Source: Thiocapsa imhoffii (GTDB lineage: Bacteria > Pseudomonadota > Gammaproteobacteria > Chromatiales > Chromatiaceae). Taken from it: a stretch of 64,000 bases of DNA. The stretch spans positions 1-64,000 of the forward strand of contig NZ_NRSD01000003.1 of assembly GCF_016583985.1 (NCBI RefSeq). The letters run 5' to 3'. This document shows, piece after piece, positions 1 through 9,070 of this stretch; position 1 is the first letter of the stretch; each line of letters opens with the position of its first letter. A program made the position numbers and the translations under genes. Under the pieces are notes generated by a model that was not told where the DNA came from, made no database searches, and saw nothing but the letters and a program-made list of their open reading frames with translations.

Positions 1-1721
1 ACTGGGCCCGCTGCCACCACCGCCCCCACCCGCGCAGCGGTCCCAGTCCCGGTTGCGGGTGACGTGGGGACCGCCGCGCTTGGGCTCTCGGGCGGCGAGG
101 AGAGATCCAACTCGAACGATTCCTCCTCCTCGAGCGCGGGTTCCGCGGTGTCCCGACGACGCCGACGCCAAGCCAACCAACCGAAGACCGCGACACCCAC
201 GGCCGTCACCGCGGCAAAGGCCCCGAGTGGCAGCAGATAGGTCTGCCAGAAGGGGCGCGCGGGCGGCGCCACGACCTCCGGGACGATGGCTGCGGGCGCC
301 TCGACCACGGGCGCTGGGGGATCCTGATCGATCACCGCTTCGCTCACCACCGACTCGCTCTCCGCCACGTCCAGAGGGGGTGACGGCACCGCGTCCTCCA
401 CCCCGGTGGGCACCGTCTCAGCGAGCTGCTCATCCGCTTCGACGGTGTCGGCATCGGCGGCGACCGCGGGCTCGGCGATCTCGTCCGCGACCGGTTCCGG
501 CGCGGTCACGCTCACCTCCGCCTCCGTCACGGCGGTCTCCGTCACCGCCTCCGGGGCGGGCGGCTGAGCGCCCAACAGGCCCAGCGTGGCGGCGGACCCA
601 ACGAGATCCTGCAGACGCGCGACCTCCGCATCACGCTCCGCGAGCAGCTCCTCCAGCATGGCCACTTCGGCCTCTAACTCGAGGACCCGGCCCCGCAGGG
701 CATCGGTCTCCTGGGGAGCGGCCGTGGCCGGCGCTTCGTCGCGCGCGCCGGCGACGATGGCATCGGTGGTCTCGACCGGAGCCGGCAGACGGCTCGCAGC
801 CTCACCCGCAAGACCCGCGATCGGCGTGACCGCCGGCACTTGCGTCGCTGTGAGTGCCGCCGCCACATCGGTGAGGGGTTCGCGCGTACTCGGGCGGCCC
901 TGTAATGCGGCCTGGAGTTCCCGCTCGGCCCCCGTGGGATCGAGCGCGAACAGCTCCGCTCGGCTTGGGATCACCAGGGTCACACCAGCCCGGAGGAGAT
1001 TGATGTCGCCTCGACCGAAGGCGGCCTGGTTGTTCCGATAGAGCGCCATCGCGGTCTGCTCAATGGTGGCCCCGGCGGGACCCTGGCTCCCCGCAAGGCG
1101 CAGCAGTCCCGTGCCCGCCGGCACCGGACCGAACGTCATCGGGAACCCGTCGGCCCCCGGCGTCATTGCGACCGGGGCAGGCGGTGATGGGGGCGCGGCC
1201 ACGGAAGGTGGCGGACTCACGGGCGCGGCCGTGGTTCGGGCCGTGGCTCCTCGGGCAGGAACCGCGGCGGGGACCGGGGCTTCAGGCTGTGGTGACGGGG
1301 CCGGCACCGCCGGGCGCGGACCCAATCCGGGCGGATCCAGCAGGACCGTGTACCCCTTCACCAAGCGGCCCGCCGGCCAGACCACCTCGACGAGAAAATC
1401 CAGAAAGGGTTCGCGAATCGGTTCCGAGCTGCGCACCTGGATCACGGGCGTGCCCCGTGCGGAAACCTCCGGGGTGAAGCTCAGGCCACTGAGGAAGTGA
1501 AAGCGCTCCAGCCCGGAGCGGGCGAAGTCATTCGGGGGGGCCAGTGTGACGCGGACGGTGTCGAGCTCATCCGCCCGGACGTCGACCAGATCGATCTCGC
1601 CCACGAACGGCTGATTGAGCCCAGAGTCCGTGCGCAAGGACCCTAGCCCAAGCGCCACTGCCTCGGGGCCGCTGATGAGCGCACACACGACCAATGAGGC
1701 TGGAACAACGTGGCGAGACAT
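1..1721 (-). CDS. fimV: FimV-like pilus assembly / polar hub protein, 3' end outside window
   Basis: Inner-membrane protein with a periplasmic LysM-like region; FimV proteins organise type IV pili, polar structures and cAMP signalling. The first 573 codons are visible and the rest lies beyond position 1. The mature N-terminus has the family signature (LGLGSLRTDSGLNQPF, residues about 24-39) after a short hydrophobic signal. A LysM-like stretch follows at about 204-254 (YRNNQAAFGRGDINLLRAG), then an Ala/Pro-rich linker and a heptad-like coiled coil at about 339-375. A long acidic Pro/Ala/Glu region and one transmembrane segment at about 488-517, followed by a basic stop-transfer stretch, end the visible part. 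The ATG at 1721 has GAGGG just upstream. It lies 112 bp downstream of asd on the same strand, a common order (asd-fimV-truA) in gammaproteobacteria. The symbol rests on the N-terminal motif, the architecture and this context. Confidence 0.9.
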   Translation of the reverse strand, partial: MSRHVVPASLVVCALISGPEAVALGLGSLRTDSGLNQPFVGEIDLVDVRADELDTVRVTLAPPNDFARSGLERFHFLSGLSFTPEVSARGTPVIQVRSSEPIREPFLDFLVEVVWPAGRLVKGYTVLLDPPGLGPRPAVPAPSPQPEAPVPAAVPARGATARTTAAPVSPPPSVAAPPSPPAPVAMTPGADGFPMTFGPVPAGTGLLRLAGSQGPAGATIEQTAMALYRNNQAAFGRGDINLLRAGVTLVIPSRAELFALDPTGAERELQAALQGRPSTREPLTDVAAALTATQVPAVTPIAGLAGEAASRLPAPVETTDAIVAGARDEAPATAAPQETDALRGRVLELEAEVAMLEELLAERDAEVARLQDLVGSAATLGLLGAQPPAPEAVTETAVTEAEVSVTAPEPVADEIAEPAVAADADTVEADEQLAETVPTGVEDAVPSPPLDVAESESVVSEAVIDQDPPAPVVEAPAAIVPEVVAPPARPFWQTYLLPLGAFAAVTAVGVAVFGWLAWRRRRRDTAEPALEEEESFELDLSSPPESPSAAVPTSPATGTGTAARVGAVVAAGP

Positions 1722-1833
1722 CCTTACCCTCGATGAATGGGGCGAAACCCGCCACCAGAACAGCCAACGATCAATCTGGTTCGAGATGGATCCGTGTCAA
1801 CGCCGATGCCTTCGCCCACTGGTCGCAACGAGG

Positions 1834-2949
1834 TCAACGCTCGCTCAGGATGCGCAACATCCGCCGCAGGGGTTCAGCCGCGCCCCAGAGCAATTGATCC
1901 CCGACCGTAAAGGCACTGAGATAACGCTCACCCAGATTCATCTTGCGCAGCCGACCGACCGGGATCAGTAAGGTCCCCGTCACGGCTGCTGGAGACAAGG
2001 ATTGGATGGTCCGTTCGCGATCATTCGGAATCACCCGCACCCAGTCGTTGGCCGCGGCGATCGTCTCCTCGATCGCCGCGATCGAGCAATCGCGCGTCAG
2101 TTTGATGGTCAACGCCTGACTGTGGCAACGCATCGCGCCGACCCGCACACAGAGTCCGTCGACCGGGATCGCATCCCCCTCTGAACCGAGGATTTTATTG
2201 GTCTCGGCCATGCCCTTCCATTCCTCGCGGCTCTGGCCGTTTGGCAACTGGGTATCGATCCAGGGAATCAGACTGCCGGCGAGGGGAACCCCGAAGTTCT
2301 CGACCGGGAACCCGTTGCCATGCATGACCTCGGTGACGCGCCGGTCGATTTCGAGAATCGCCGCGCCCGGATCCTGCAAAAGCGGCATCACTACCTCATG
2401 CAGAACCCCCATCTGCGCCAGCAGTTCACGCATGTTCTTCGCACCCGCGCCCGAAGCGGCCTGATAGGTCATGGCACTGACCCATTCGACCAGCCCCGCG
2501 CGGAACAGACCACCGAGCGCCATCAGCATCAGGCTCACGGTGCAATTGCCGCCGATGAAATCGCGCTTGCCTTGTTCCAAGGCCCGATCGATCAGGGCAC
2601 GATTCACCGGATCGAGGATGACGGTCGCATTCGGATCCATCCGCAAGGCCGAGGCCGCATCGATCCAGTAGCCATCCCAGCCACTCGCACGCAGCACTGG
2701 GTAGACTGACTTGGTGTAGTCACCACCCTGACAGGTCAAGATGAGATCCATGTCACGCAAGGCATCGAGCGAGGTCGCGTCCTGCAACGGGCGCGCGCCC
2801 TGCCCCACATCCGGCCCCGCCTCCCCGACCTGGGAGGTGGTGAAAAAGACTGCCTCCGGGATGTGCGCGAAATCGCCCTCCGCACGCATCCGGTCCATCA
2901 GGACCGACCCGACCATCCCTCGCCATCCAACGAACCCGACACGCTTCAT
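1834..2949 (-). CDS. asd: Aspartate-semialdehyde dehydrogenase
   Basis: NADPH-dependent conversion of aspartyl phosphate to aspartate semialdehyde, the branch point to lysine/diaminopimelate, threonine and methionine. The product is 371 aa (E. coli Asd 367). The N-terminal Rossmann motif is [14 protein letters not shown] (residues 4-17). The catalytic cysteine is C136 in GGNCTVSLM, and the downstream substrate-binding His/Arg region is conserved. The ATG at 2949 gives the canonical MKRVGFVG start; the open frame continues 17 codons further upstream without family similarity. It follows leuB by 105 bp, so it may be co-transcribed with the leucine genes or have its own promoter in that gap. Confidence 0.97.
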   Translation of the reverse strand: MKRVGFVGWRGMVGSVLMDRMRAEGDFAHIPEAVFFTTSQVGEAGPDVGQGARPLQDATSLDALRDMDLILTCQGGDYTKSVYPVLRASGWDGYWIDAASALRMDPNATVILDPVNRALIDRALEQGKRDFIGGNCTVSLMLMALGGLFRAGLVEWVSAMTYQAASGAGAKNMRELLAQMGVLHEVVMPLLQDPGAAILEIDRRVTEVMHGNGFPVENFGVPLAGSLIPWIDTQLPNGQSREEWKGMAETNKILGSEGDAIPVDGLCVRVGAMRCHSQALTIKLTRDCSIAAIEETIAAANDWVRVIPNDRERTIQSLSPAAVTGTLLIPVGRLRKMNLGERYLSAFTVGDQLLWGAAEPLRRMLRILSER

Positions 2950-3054
2950 GCTCAAACTCCGCAATCGATGATCCGAGGCACCCGGGTTGCGCCGCAGCAC
3001 AGCTGCTTCGGGTCGCTCGACTGTCCGGGGCGGCGCGCCGCCCGCATGGGCACG

Positions 3055-4128
3055 TTACAACGCCGCCACCACCGCATCCCCCATCTCGGCGGTGCCCACC
3101 TCGCGCATGCCCTCGGAGAGGATATCCGCGGTTCGCAGCCCCTGATCGAGCACCCTCGAGACGGCTGCCTCGATGCGCATGGCTGCCCCGGCGGCGTCAA
3201 GTGAGTAGCGTAGCATCATCGCCACCGAGAGGATGGTGGCGAGCGGGTTGGCAACGCCCCGCCCCGCGATGTCCGGCGCCGAACCATGGATGGGCTCGTA
3301 CATGCCCTGGCCATGCGCGTTCAGCGAGGCCGAGGGCAGCATCCCGATGGAGCCCGTGAGCATGGCGGCGCAGTCCGAGAGGATGTCACCAAACATGTTC
3401 GTGGTCACCATGACGTCGAACTGCTTGGGCGCGCGCACCAACTGCATGGCCGCGTTGTCCACATAGAGGTGACTGAGTTCGATCTCGGGGTAGTCTCGCG
3501 CGGTGGCCGTCGCCACCTCGCGCCACATCTCGGTGCACTCGAGCACATTGGCCTTGTCCACCGAGCAGACGCGTTTGCCCCGTTTCATCGCGATGTCGAA
3601 GGCCACCCGACAGATCCGTTCCACCTCGGATTCGGTGTAAACCAGGGTATTGAAGCCCCGCCGCTCACCGGAAGGTAAGGTCTCGACCCCACGTGGCTGC
3701 CCAAAATAGATGCCACCGGTCAACTCACGCACGATCATGAGATCGAGCCCCGAGACCACCTCGGGCTTGAGTGTCGAAGCCCCCGCCAGCTGGGGATAGA
3801 GGATCGCCGGGCGCAGATTGGCGAACAATCCCAGGCCGGCGCGCAGTCCCAGCAGGCCTTTTTCAGGCCGTTTGGAGATGTGCAATGGCTCCCACTGTGG
3901 CCCTCCCACCGCGCCGAGCAGCACCGCATCCGCGTCCCGCGCGGCAGTGAGTGTCTCCTCGGGCAAGGGATCACCCAGCGCATCATAGGCCGCGCCACCG
4001 ACGAGACCCTCCTGCAAGGTGACGTCGATTGCCCCCTCGTCATGCAGCGCCCGCAGGACCTTGACCGCCTCGCTGACGATCTCAGGGCCGATCCCATCAC
4101 CGGCCAACACCAAAATCTGCTTGCTCAA
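3055..4128 (-). CDS. leuB: 3-isopropylmalate dehydrogenase
   Basis: Third specific step of leucine synthesis: NAD-dependent oxidative decarboxylation of 3-isopropylmalate to 2-oxoisocaproate. The product is 357 aa, the usual length. Motifs seen are [10 protein letters not shown] near the N-terminus, [21 protein letters not shown], the metal-binding stretch [13 protein letters not shown], and [14 protein letters not shown] with NPLA near the C-terminus, typical of the isocitrate/isopropylmalate dehydrogenase family. It is 48 bp downstream of leuD in the same direction. Confidence 0.98.
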   Translation of the reverse strand: MSKQILVLAGDGIGPEIVSEAVKVLRALHDEGAIDVTLQEGLVGGAAYDALGDPLPEETLTAARDADAVLLGAVGGPQWEPLHISKRPEKGLLGLRAGLGLFANLRPAILYPQLAGASTLKPEVVSGLDLMIVRELTGGIYFGQPRGVETLPSGERRGFNTLVYTESEVERICRVAFDIAMKRGKRVCSVDKANVLECTEMWREVATATARDYPEIELSHLYVDNAAMQLVRAPKQFDVMVTTNMFGDILSDCAAMLTGSIGMLPSASLNAHGQGMYEPIHGSAPDIAGRGVANPLATILSVAMMLRYSLDAAGAAMRIEAAVSRVLDQGLRTADILSEGMREVGTAEMGDAVVAAL

Positions 4129-4176
4129 TGCTCACTCACTCGATGGATTGGAAAGACCTCGGGAACCAACGCGCCG

Positions 4177-4827
4177 TCAGGACGCGCTGAAAAACAGCCA
4201 GGGCGCCTCGACCCCCCGCCGTGCCTCGTAGGCGCGGATGGCATCGGCACGGCTCAGCGTCACCCCGATATCATCGAGCCCCTTGAGCAAGCGGTCCTTG
4301 TGGCCGGGGTCGACCTCGAATGCAATCCGCTCCCCGCGGCTCACCAGCGTGAGCTGCTGTGCCGGGAGATCGACCCGCAGGCGCAGGGCCTCCGGTCCGT
4401 AGGCCTGGCCGAAGAGGTCATCGATGACGTCCGCCGCCAGCACGATCGGCAACAAACCATTCTTGAAACAGTTGTTGAAGAAGATGTCGGCGAAGCTCGG
4501 CGCAAGGATCACGCGGAACCCATAGTCGGCCAGCGCCCAAGGTGCATGCTCGCGCGATGAACCGCAACCGAAATTCTCGCGTGCCAGCAGAATGTCGGCG
4601 TTTTGATAGCGCGGATCGTTCAAGACGAACTCAGGATTGAGCGGCCGATGGCTACAGTCCATCCCCGGCTCGCCGTGGTCAAGATAACGGAGCTCGTCGA
4701 ACAGGTAGGGGCCAAACCCCGTCCGGGCGATACTCTTCAAGAACTGTTTCGGGATGATGGCATCGGTGTCCACGTTCGCCCGGTCGAGTGGTGCGAGCAG
4801 GCCGGTGAAATTCTTGAAAGGTTCCAT
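4177..4827 (-). CDS. leuD: 3-isopropylmalate dehydratase small subunit
   Basis: Small subunit of isopropylmalate isomerase, the swivelling domain that pairs with LeuC. The product is 216 aa and starts [20 protein letters not shown]. Conserved elements are the [14 protein letters not shown] motif, the [13 protein letters not shown] loop and [14 protein letters not shown]. It begins one base after the leuC stop codon, so the two subunits are almost certainly translationally coupled. The last residues (WLFFSAS) are slightly longer than in E. coli LeuD. Confidence 0.98.
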   Translation of the reverse strand: MEPFKNFTGLLAPLDRANVDTDAIIPKQFLKSIARTGFGPYLFDELRYLDHGEPGMDCSHRPLNPEFVLNDPRYQNADILLARENFGCGSSREHAPWALADYGFRVILAPSFADIFFNNCFKNGLLPIVLAADVIDDLFGQAYGPEALRLRVDLPAQQLTLVSRGERIAFEVDPGHKDRLLKGLDDIGVTLSRADAIRAYEARRGVEAPWLFFSAS

Positions 4828-4828
4828 C

Positions 4829-6232
4829 TCAGAGCTGCCTCACGTCGATGAAGTGACCGGTCACGGCGGCGGCGGCGGCCATCGCTGGACTGACCAGATG
4901 GGTGCGCCCGCCTTGCCCTTGGCGCCCCTCGAAATTCCGGTTCGAGGTCGATGCACACCGCTCGCCCGGCTCGAGACGGTCGGCGTTCATCGCCAGGCAC
5001 ATGGAACACCCTGGCTCACGCCATTCGAACCCCGCCTCGACGAAGATACGGTCGAGGCCCTCTGCCTCGGCCTGTGCCTTGACCAATCCCGAACCCGGCA
5101 CGACCAACGCCAATTGGATTCCAGCCGCCACCTTACGGCCCTTCACCACGGCCGCCGCGGCGCGCAGGTCCTCGATACGAGAATTCGTACAGGAGCCGAT
5201 GAAGATCTTATCCGGGCGGATTTCGGTGATCGCCGTGCCCGGCTCGAGCCCCATGTATTCCAGGGCACGACGCATCCCCTCGGCCTTGACCGGGTCCGAC
5301 TGATCGGCTGGATTCGGCACCCGCGCGCCGACTGGCGCCACCATCTCCGGCGAGGTGCCCCAGGTCACCTGAGGCAGGATACAGGCGGCATCGATCCGCA
5401 CCACCCGGTCAAAGTGTGCGCCCGGATCACTGACGAGGGTCCGCCACTGGTCGGCGGCCCGCTCGAACAGCTCGCCACTCGGGGCGTAGGGACGGCCACG
5501 CAGGTAGGCGATCGTCTTCTCGTCGACCCCGATCAACCCGGCCCGCGCACCGGCCTCGATGGCCATGTTGCAGACGGTCATGCGGCCCTCCATCGAGAGG
5601 GCGCGGATGGCCTCGCCAGCGAATTCGATCACCGAACCGGTGCCACCCGCCGTGCCGATCTCGCCGATGATCGCAAGCACGATGTCCTTGGCCGTGATCC
5701 CGGGACCGACCTCCCCGTCGACGCTGATCAGCAGCGTCTTGGATTTGCGCTGGATCAGCGTCTGGGTCGCCAACACATGCTCGACCTCCGAGGTGCCGAT
5801 GCCGAAGGCCAGCGCCCCGAAGGCCCCGTGTGTCGAGGTGTGCGAGTCGCCGCACACGAGCGTCGCGCCTGGCAGGGTGAAGCCCTGCTCCGCGCCGATG
5901 ACATGCACGATCCCCTGGCGCGGATCGGCCATGCGGAAGAGCGTAATGCCGAAATCGCTGCAATGCTGATCGAGGGTCTCGACCTGGATGCGCGAGACCG
6001 GGTCGGTGATACCCTCATGCAGATCACGGGTCGGGACATTATGATCCGGCACCGCGAGATGGGAGTCCGTTCGCCACGGCCGCCGACCCGCCAGGCGCAG
6101 ACCCTCGAACGCCTGCGGCGAGGTCACCTCATGCACCAGTTGCCGATCGATGTAGAGCAACGCGGCGCCGTTCTCATCGGTCTCGACGACATGGGCATCC
6201 CACAGCTTGTCGTATAGGGTCTTCGCTCCCAT
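4829..6232 (-). CDS. leuC: 3-isopropylmalate dehydratase large subunit
   Basis: Large, Fe-S-containing subunit of isopropylmalate isomerase (2-isopropylmalate to 3-isopropylmalate). The product is 467 aa. The three 4Fe-4S ligands are visible as C348 (FIGSCTNSR), C409 and C412 (GCSMCLAMN). The [13 protein letters not shown] motif of the aconitase family is at about 127-139. The start ATG at 6232 is preceded by a strong purine-rich ribosome site (GAGGTGAGGAG, complement of 6235-6245). First gene of leuC-leuD-leuB. I saw no leucine-rich leader peptide or attenuator upstream. Confidence 0.98.
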   Translation of the reverse strand: MGAKTLYDKLWDAHVVETDENGAALLYIDRQLVHEVTSPQAFEGLRLAGRRPWRTDSHLAVPDHNVPTRDLHEGITDPVSRIQVETLDQHCSDFGITLFRMADPRQGIVHVIGAEQGFTLPGATLVCGDSHTSTHGAFGALAFGIGTSEVEHVLATQTLIQRKSKTLLISVDGEVGPGITAKDIVLAIIGEIGTAGGTGSVIEFAGEAIRALSMEGRMTVCNMAIEAGARAGLIGVDEKTIAYLRGRPYAPSGELFERAADQWRTLVSDPGAHFDRVVRIDAACILPQVTWGTSPEMVAPVGARVPNPADQSDPVKAEGMRRALEYMGLEPGTAITEIRPDKIFIGSCTNSRIEDLRAAAAVVKGRKVAAGIQLALVVPGSGLVKAQAEAEGLDRIFVEAGFEWREPGCSMCLAMNADRLEPGERCASTSNRNFEGRQGQGGRTHLVSPAMAAAAAVTGHFIDVRQL

Positions 6233-6347
6233 GGCTCCTCACCTCGCAAAAAACCAATCGCCAAGGATAAACCCGCCACATAGCGAACTCAATCGCTCCG
6301 AGATCGCGAGCGCTCGTGACGGGGACTCAAGTGCGGGGGTAGGCCGC

Positions 6348-8654
6348 TCACCCGAGCACGCAGCGATTCCGGCCCTGATCCTTAGCGGCGTAGAGCGCCT
6401 GATCGACGCGTCGGAAGAGCGTCTCGACGGTGTCGTGGGGGGTAAACTGCGCGATACCGAGGCTGACCGTGAGCCGCCCCACGCCTGGAATCCGGGCCGC
6501 GGCAACCGCGACTCGGAGCTGCTCGGCGAAGCAGCGGGCGCCCTCGGCGTTGGTCTGCGGAAGCAGCAGACTGAATTCCTCACCGCCCCAACGCGCTAAC
6601 CCGTCGGCTTCGCGCACCCGCCCCCCAAGGATCCTGGCCAGCGCCCGTAACGCCTGATCGCCGACGTCATGGCCGCGCACGTCATTGATCGTCTTGAACC
6701 GGTCGATGTCGAGCAGAAGTAACGAAAAGACGTGGTGGTAGCGTCGCGCGCGCAGGATCTCGAGGCGCAACCGTTCGTCGAAGGCGCGCCGGTTCGGCAG
6801 TCCGGTCAGTGCATCCTGGTAGGCTTGGGCGCGCAGCGCCTGCTGAAGTTCATGGCGGACCATTGCCGCGCTGATCATGTCGGCCACGAGCCGCAGCAGG
6901 CTTTGTTCGAAGTCGCTCCAGCGCTTGCGCACCTGGACGTCGTCGAGACCCAGTATGCCGCGCATCGGCCCGGTCCCGAACATCGGGATCGCCAGCATGG
7001 ACTGGATCTCGCCGTCGCGGATCAATGTCTGCTCCTCGGGCGAGAGCTGCCCGATGTCGTCCTGGGTGACCCAGGCGGCCTGCCGGCTATGGGCAATCTC
7101 CGGCAACCAGGGGTAGCGATCCACCGCCAGGTCGCGCAGCTCGTCGCGCTGCGGTCGTGCGCCGGGCGCGCACCATTCGTGGGTGCAAGTCATCGTGGTG
7201 CCGCCTTCGGCCATCTGAAAGAGATAGCAGCGATGCGCACCCAGACAACTGCCGATGCGGGTCAACGCGGTGTCGATTGCCGCATCGAAGCCAGGCTCGC
7301 TCAGGGTCAGGAACATCCGCGAGATGTCGCGCACCGCTTCCTCGCAGGCGGTGCGCCTAGCCAGGTCCTCACGCCCCCGGGCGCGCTCGATCGCGAGCCC
7401 GGCCAGGCTGGCGGCGCCCGTGATTCGCTCGATCTCCCACGCCGATGGAGTCCGCAGTGCCCGGGCATAGAGAGCAAAGGTGGCCAGCACCTCGCCGTCC
7501 TTGGCCAGGACCGGCTCCGACCAGCAAGTCCGCAGGCCAGCCCGAGCGGCAACTTCCCGATAGGCCGCCCAGGCCGGATCGACGCGGATGTCCTCACTGA
7601 TCACCCGTTCGCCGCGCACGGCAGCGGTGCCGCAGGCGCCCTGTCCCTCGCCGATCGCGAGGCCGTCGACCGCCGTGTTGAAGACGGCCGGCAGGCTGGG
7701 AGCGGCGAGCACGCGCAACCGGCGGCTGTCCTCGTCGACCAGCAACAGCGAACAGAGACCGTCCGGCACCGCGGTCTCGGCGGCGCGGACGATGCGCTCG
7801 CCAATGGTCTCCAGCGGTTCGTCGTTCAGGATGTCGCGCAGGATCGCCTGGACCTCGCGCTCATGCTGCTGCGATTGCCGCCGTTCGGTGACGTCGACAA
7901 AGGCACCGAGAAAGCCGTCATCGAGCACCGCGTAATGGATCTCGACCGTGCGGCGCGCGCCATTCTTGCAGGTCACCTCGGCGGTGAACGGCATCTGGCT
8001 GCTATCCCCCGCGGCCAGCGCGGCGAGGGCGGCATCCCAGCGTTGGCGAATTTGACAACGGTCCGCCGGGTCCGGATAAGCCAGCTCCCACCAGCGCTGC
8101 TCGTCGGGTAGATCCGACTCGCCGTAACCGTAGGTTTTGGTGAACACAGCGTTGTAGAAACGCGTCCGGTGTGCGCGATCGAGATGGCCCAGGGGGACTG
8201 GCGCGAAGTGCAGCAGGTGCTCAAAGCGCGCCTCGCCGGCCCGCCGTGAGGCATCGGCCTCCTTGGCGTCGGTGATGTCGATGGCGATCCCTTCCCAGAG
8301 GGTGTCGCCACCGGGCAGCGCACGCGGCAACGACTCCAGGCGCCACCAGCGGATGACACTCCGGATCACAACCCGGCCTTCCCACAGGAACGGTCGCGGC
8401 TCGACGAAGACCTGGTGATTCAGCGCCAGAAACGCCGGATAGTCGTCCGGATGCACGCGCTGGAACACGGTCGCCGCGTCGACGAGGACCAGTTCTCGCG
8501 GCAGATCGAGCATCGCGAGCAGCCGCTCGGTGACGAAGCAAAAGGAAGGGTGGCCATTGGCATCCACCCGCAGCAGATAGAGGGCAGCCGGCATCGCCTC
8601 AGACGGCTGAGGCCGCGAGCCCGGATCGACGTCAATCAGCGGTTGGTACGACAT
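6348..8654 (-). CDS. PAS-PAS-GAF-GAF-GGDEF diguanylate cyclase
   Basis: Predicted cytoplasmic diguanylate cyclase making c-di-GMP in response to signals sensed by stacked PAS and GAF domains. The product is about 768 aa with no transmembrane segment. By eye, PAS modules lie at about 25-130 and 145-265 (the second ends LGAFVDVTERR), GAF modules at about 275-430 and 440-600, and GGDEF at about 610-768. The catalytic motif is GGEEF (690-694). The product-inhibition I-site RxxD is intact (READ, 681-684, five residues before GGEEF). DALTGLPNRRAF marks the start of the cyclase domain. The frame also opens with a TTG one codon earlier; I chose the ATG at 8654. It is divergent from the SAM-WD40 gene. 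The ligands of the sensor domains are unknown. Confidence 0.93.
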   Translation of the reverse strand: MSYQPLIDVDPGSRPQPSEAMPAALYLLRVDANGHPSFCFVTERLLAMLDLPRELVLVDAATVFQRVHPDDYPAFLALNHQVFVEPRPFLWEGRVVIRSVIRWWRLESLPRALPGGDTLWEGIAIDITDAKEADASRRAGEARFEHLLHFAPVPLGHLDRAHRTRFYNAVFTKTYGYGESDLPDEQRWWELAYPDPADRCQIRQRWDAALAALAAGDSSQMPFTAEVTCKNGARRTVEIHYAVLDDGFLGAFVDVTERRQSQQHEREVQAILRDILNDEPLETIGERIVRAAETAVPDGLCSLLLVDEDSRRLRVLAAPSLPAVFNTAVDGLAIGEGQGACGTAAVRGERVISEDIRVDPAWAAYREVAARAGLRTCWSEPVLAKDGEVLATFALYARALRTPSAWEIERITGAASLAGLAIERARGREDLARRTACEEAVRDISRMFLTLSEPGFDAAIDTALTRIGSCLGAHRCYLFQMAEGGTTMTCTHEWCAPGARPQRDELRDLAVDRYPWLPEIAHSRQAAWVTQDDIGQLSPEEQTLIRDGEIQSMLAIPMFGTGPMRGILGLDDVQVRKRWSDFEQSLLRLVADMISAAMVRHELQQALRAQAYQDALTGLPNRRAFDERLRLEILRARRYHHVFSLLLLDIDRFKTINDVRGHDVGDQALRALARILGGRVREADGLARWGGEEFSLLLPQTNAEGARCFAEQLRVAVAAARIPGVGRLTVSLGIAQFTPHDTVETLFRRVDQALYAAKDQGRNRCVLG

Positions 8655-9070
8655 CAAAACGGCGGTGGCGGTGACGATCCATCCGACAAGCTCAGGGGCA
8701 TCGCAATCGCGGCTCCAGTCATCATGAGTGGCTTAATATAGACGATCTTGGTTGGTTTTCCACGGACAATTCGAATGATCCAAGGCCGCTGCTCCGCGAG
8801 CGCTCTTTGCACAAACCCGCGGCACTGCTGCACGAGATCTTCACGCGCTCACGTCAACACCATTGGGATCGGAGATAAGTCGAGATCAGGGTGAGTGGGG
8901 CGTTTGGGCAATTGGTCTGCCGGTCTGTTGCCCGCCGTCCATGGCGACGTGATGAGGCTCTGGTCCAGCCTAGACCTCACCAGCCCACACGAACCCTCGG
9001 CGCTGCTTGACCATCGGTCACGAAGTGCGGAATGCTTTAACCGCACACACCAGACGCGGCACGGTACGCG
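8655..9070. other. Divergent intergenic region between cyclase and SAM-WD40 genes
   Basis: A 416 bp gap between two divergent genes that must hold both promoters. Short open frames here have compositions unlike the flanking proteins and no recognisable start site, so I do not call them. I saw no convincing hairpin, tRNA or long repeat. Confidence 0.5.

Noticed and set aside
4754..6217. A 487-codon plus-strand open frame opposite leuC
   Set aside because: leuC on the other strand has clear conserved motifs across the whole length; the antisense product is Arg/Gly/His-rich without motifs.
6233..6347. Leucine attenuator or leader peptide upstream of leuC
   Set aside because: No run of Leu codons and no pair of alternative hairpins could be found in this gap.
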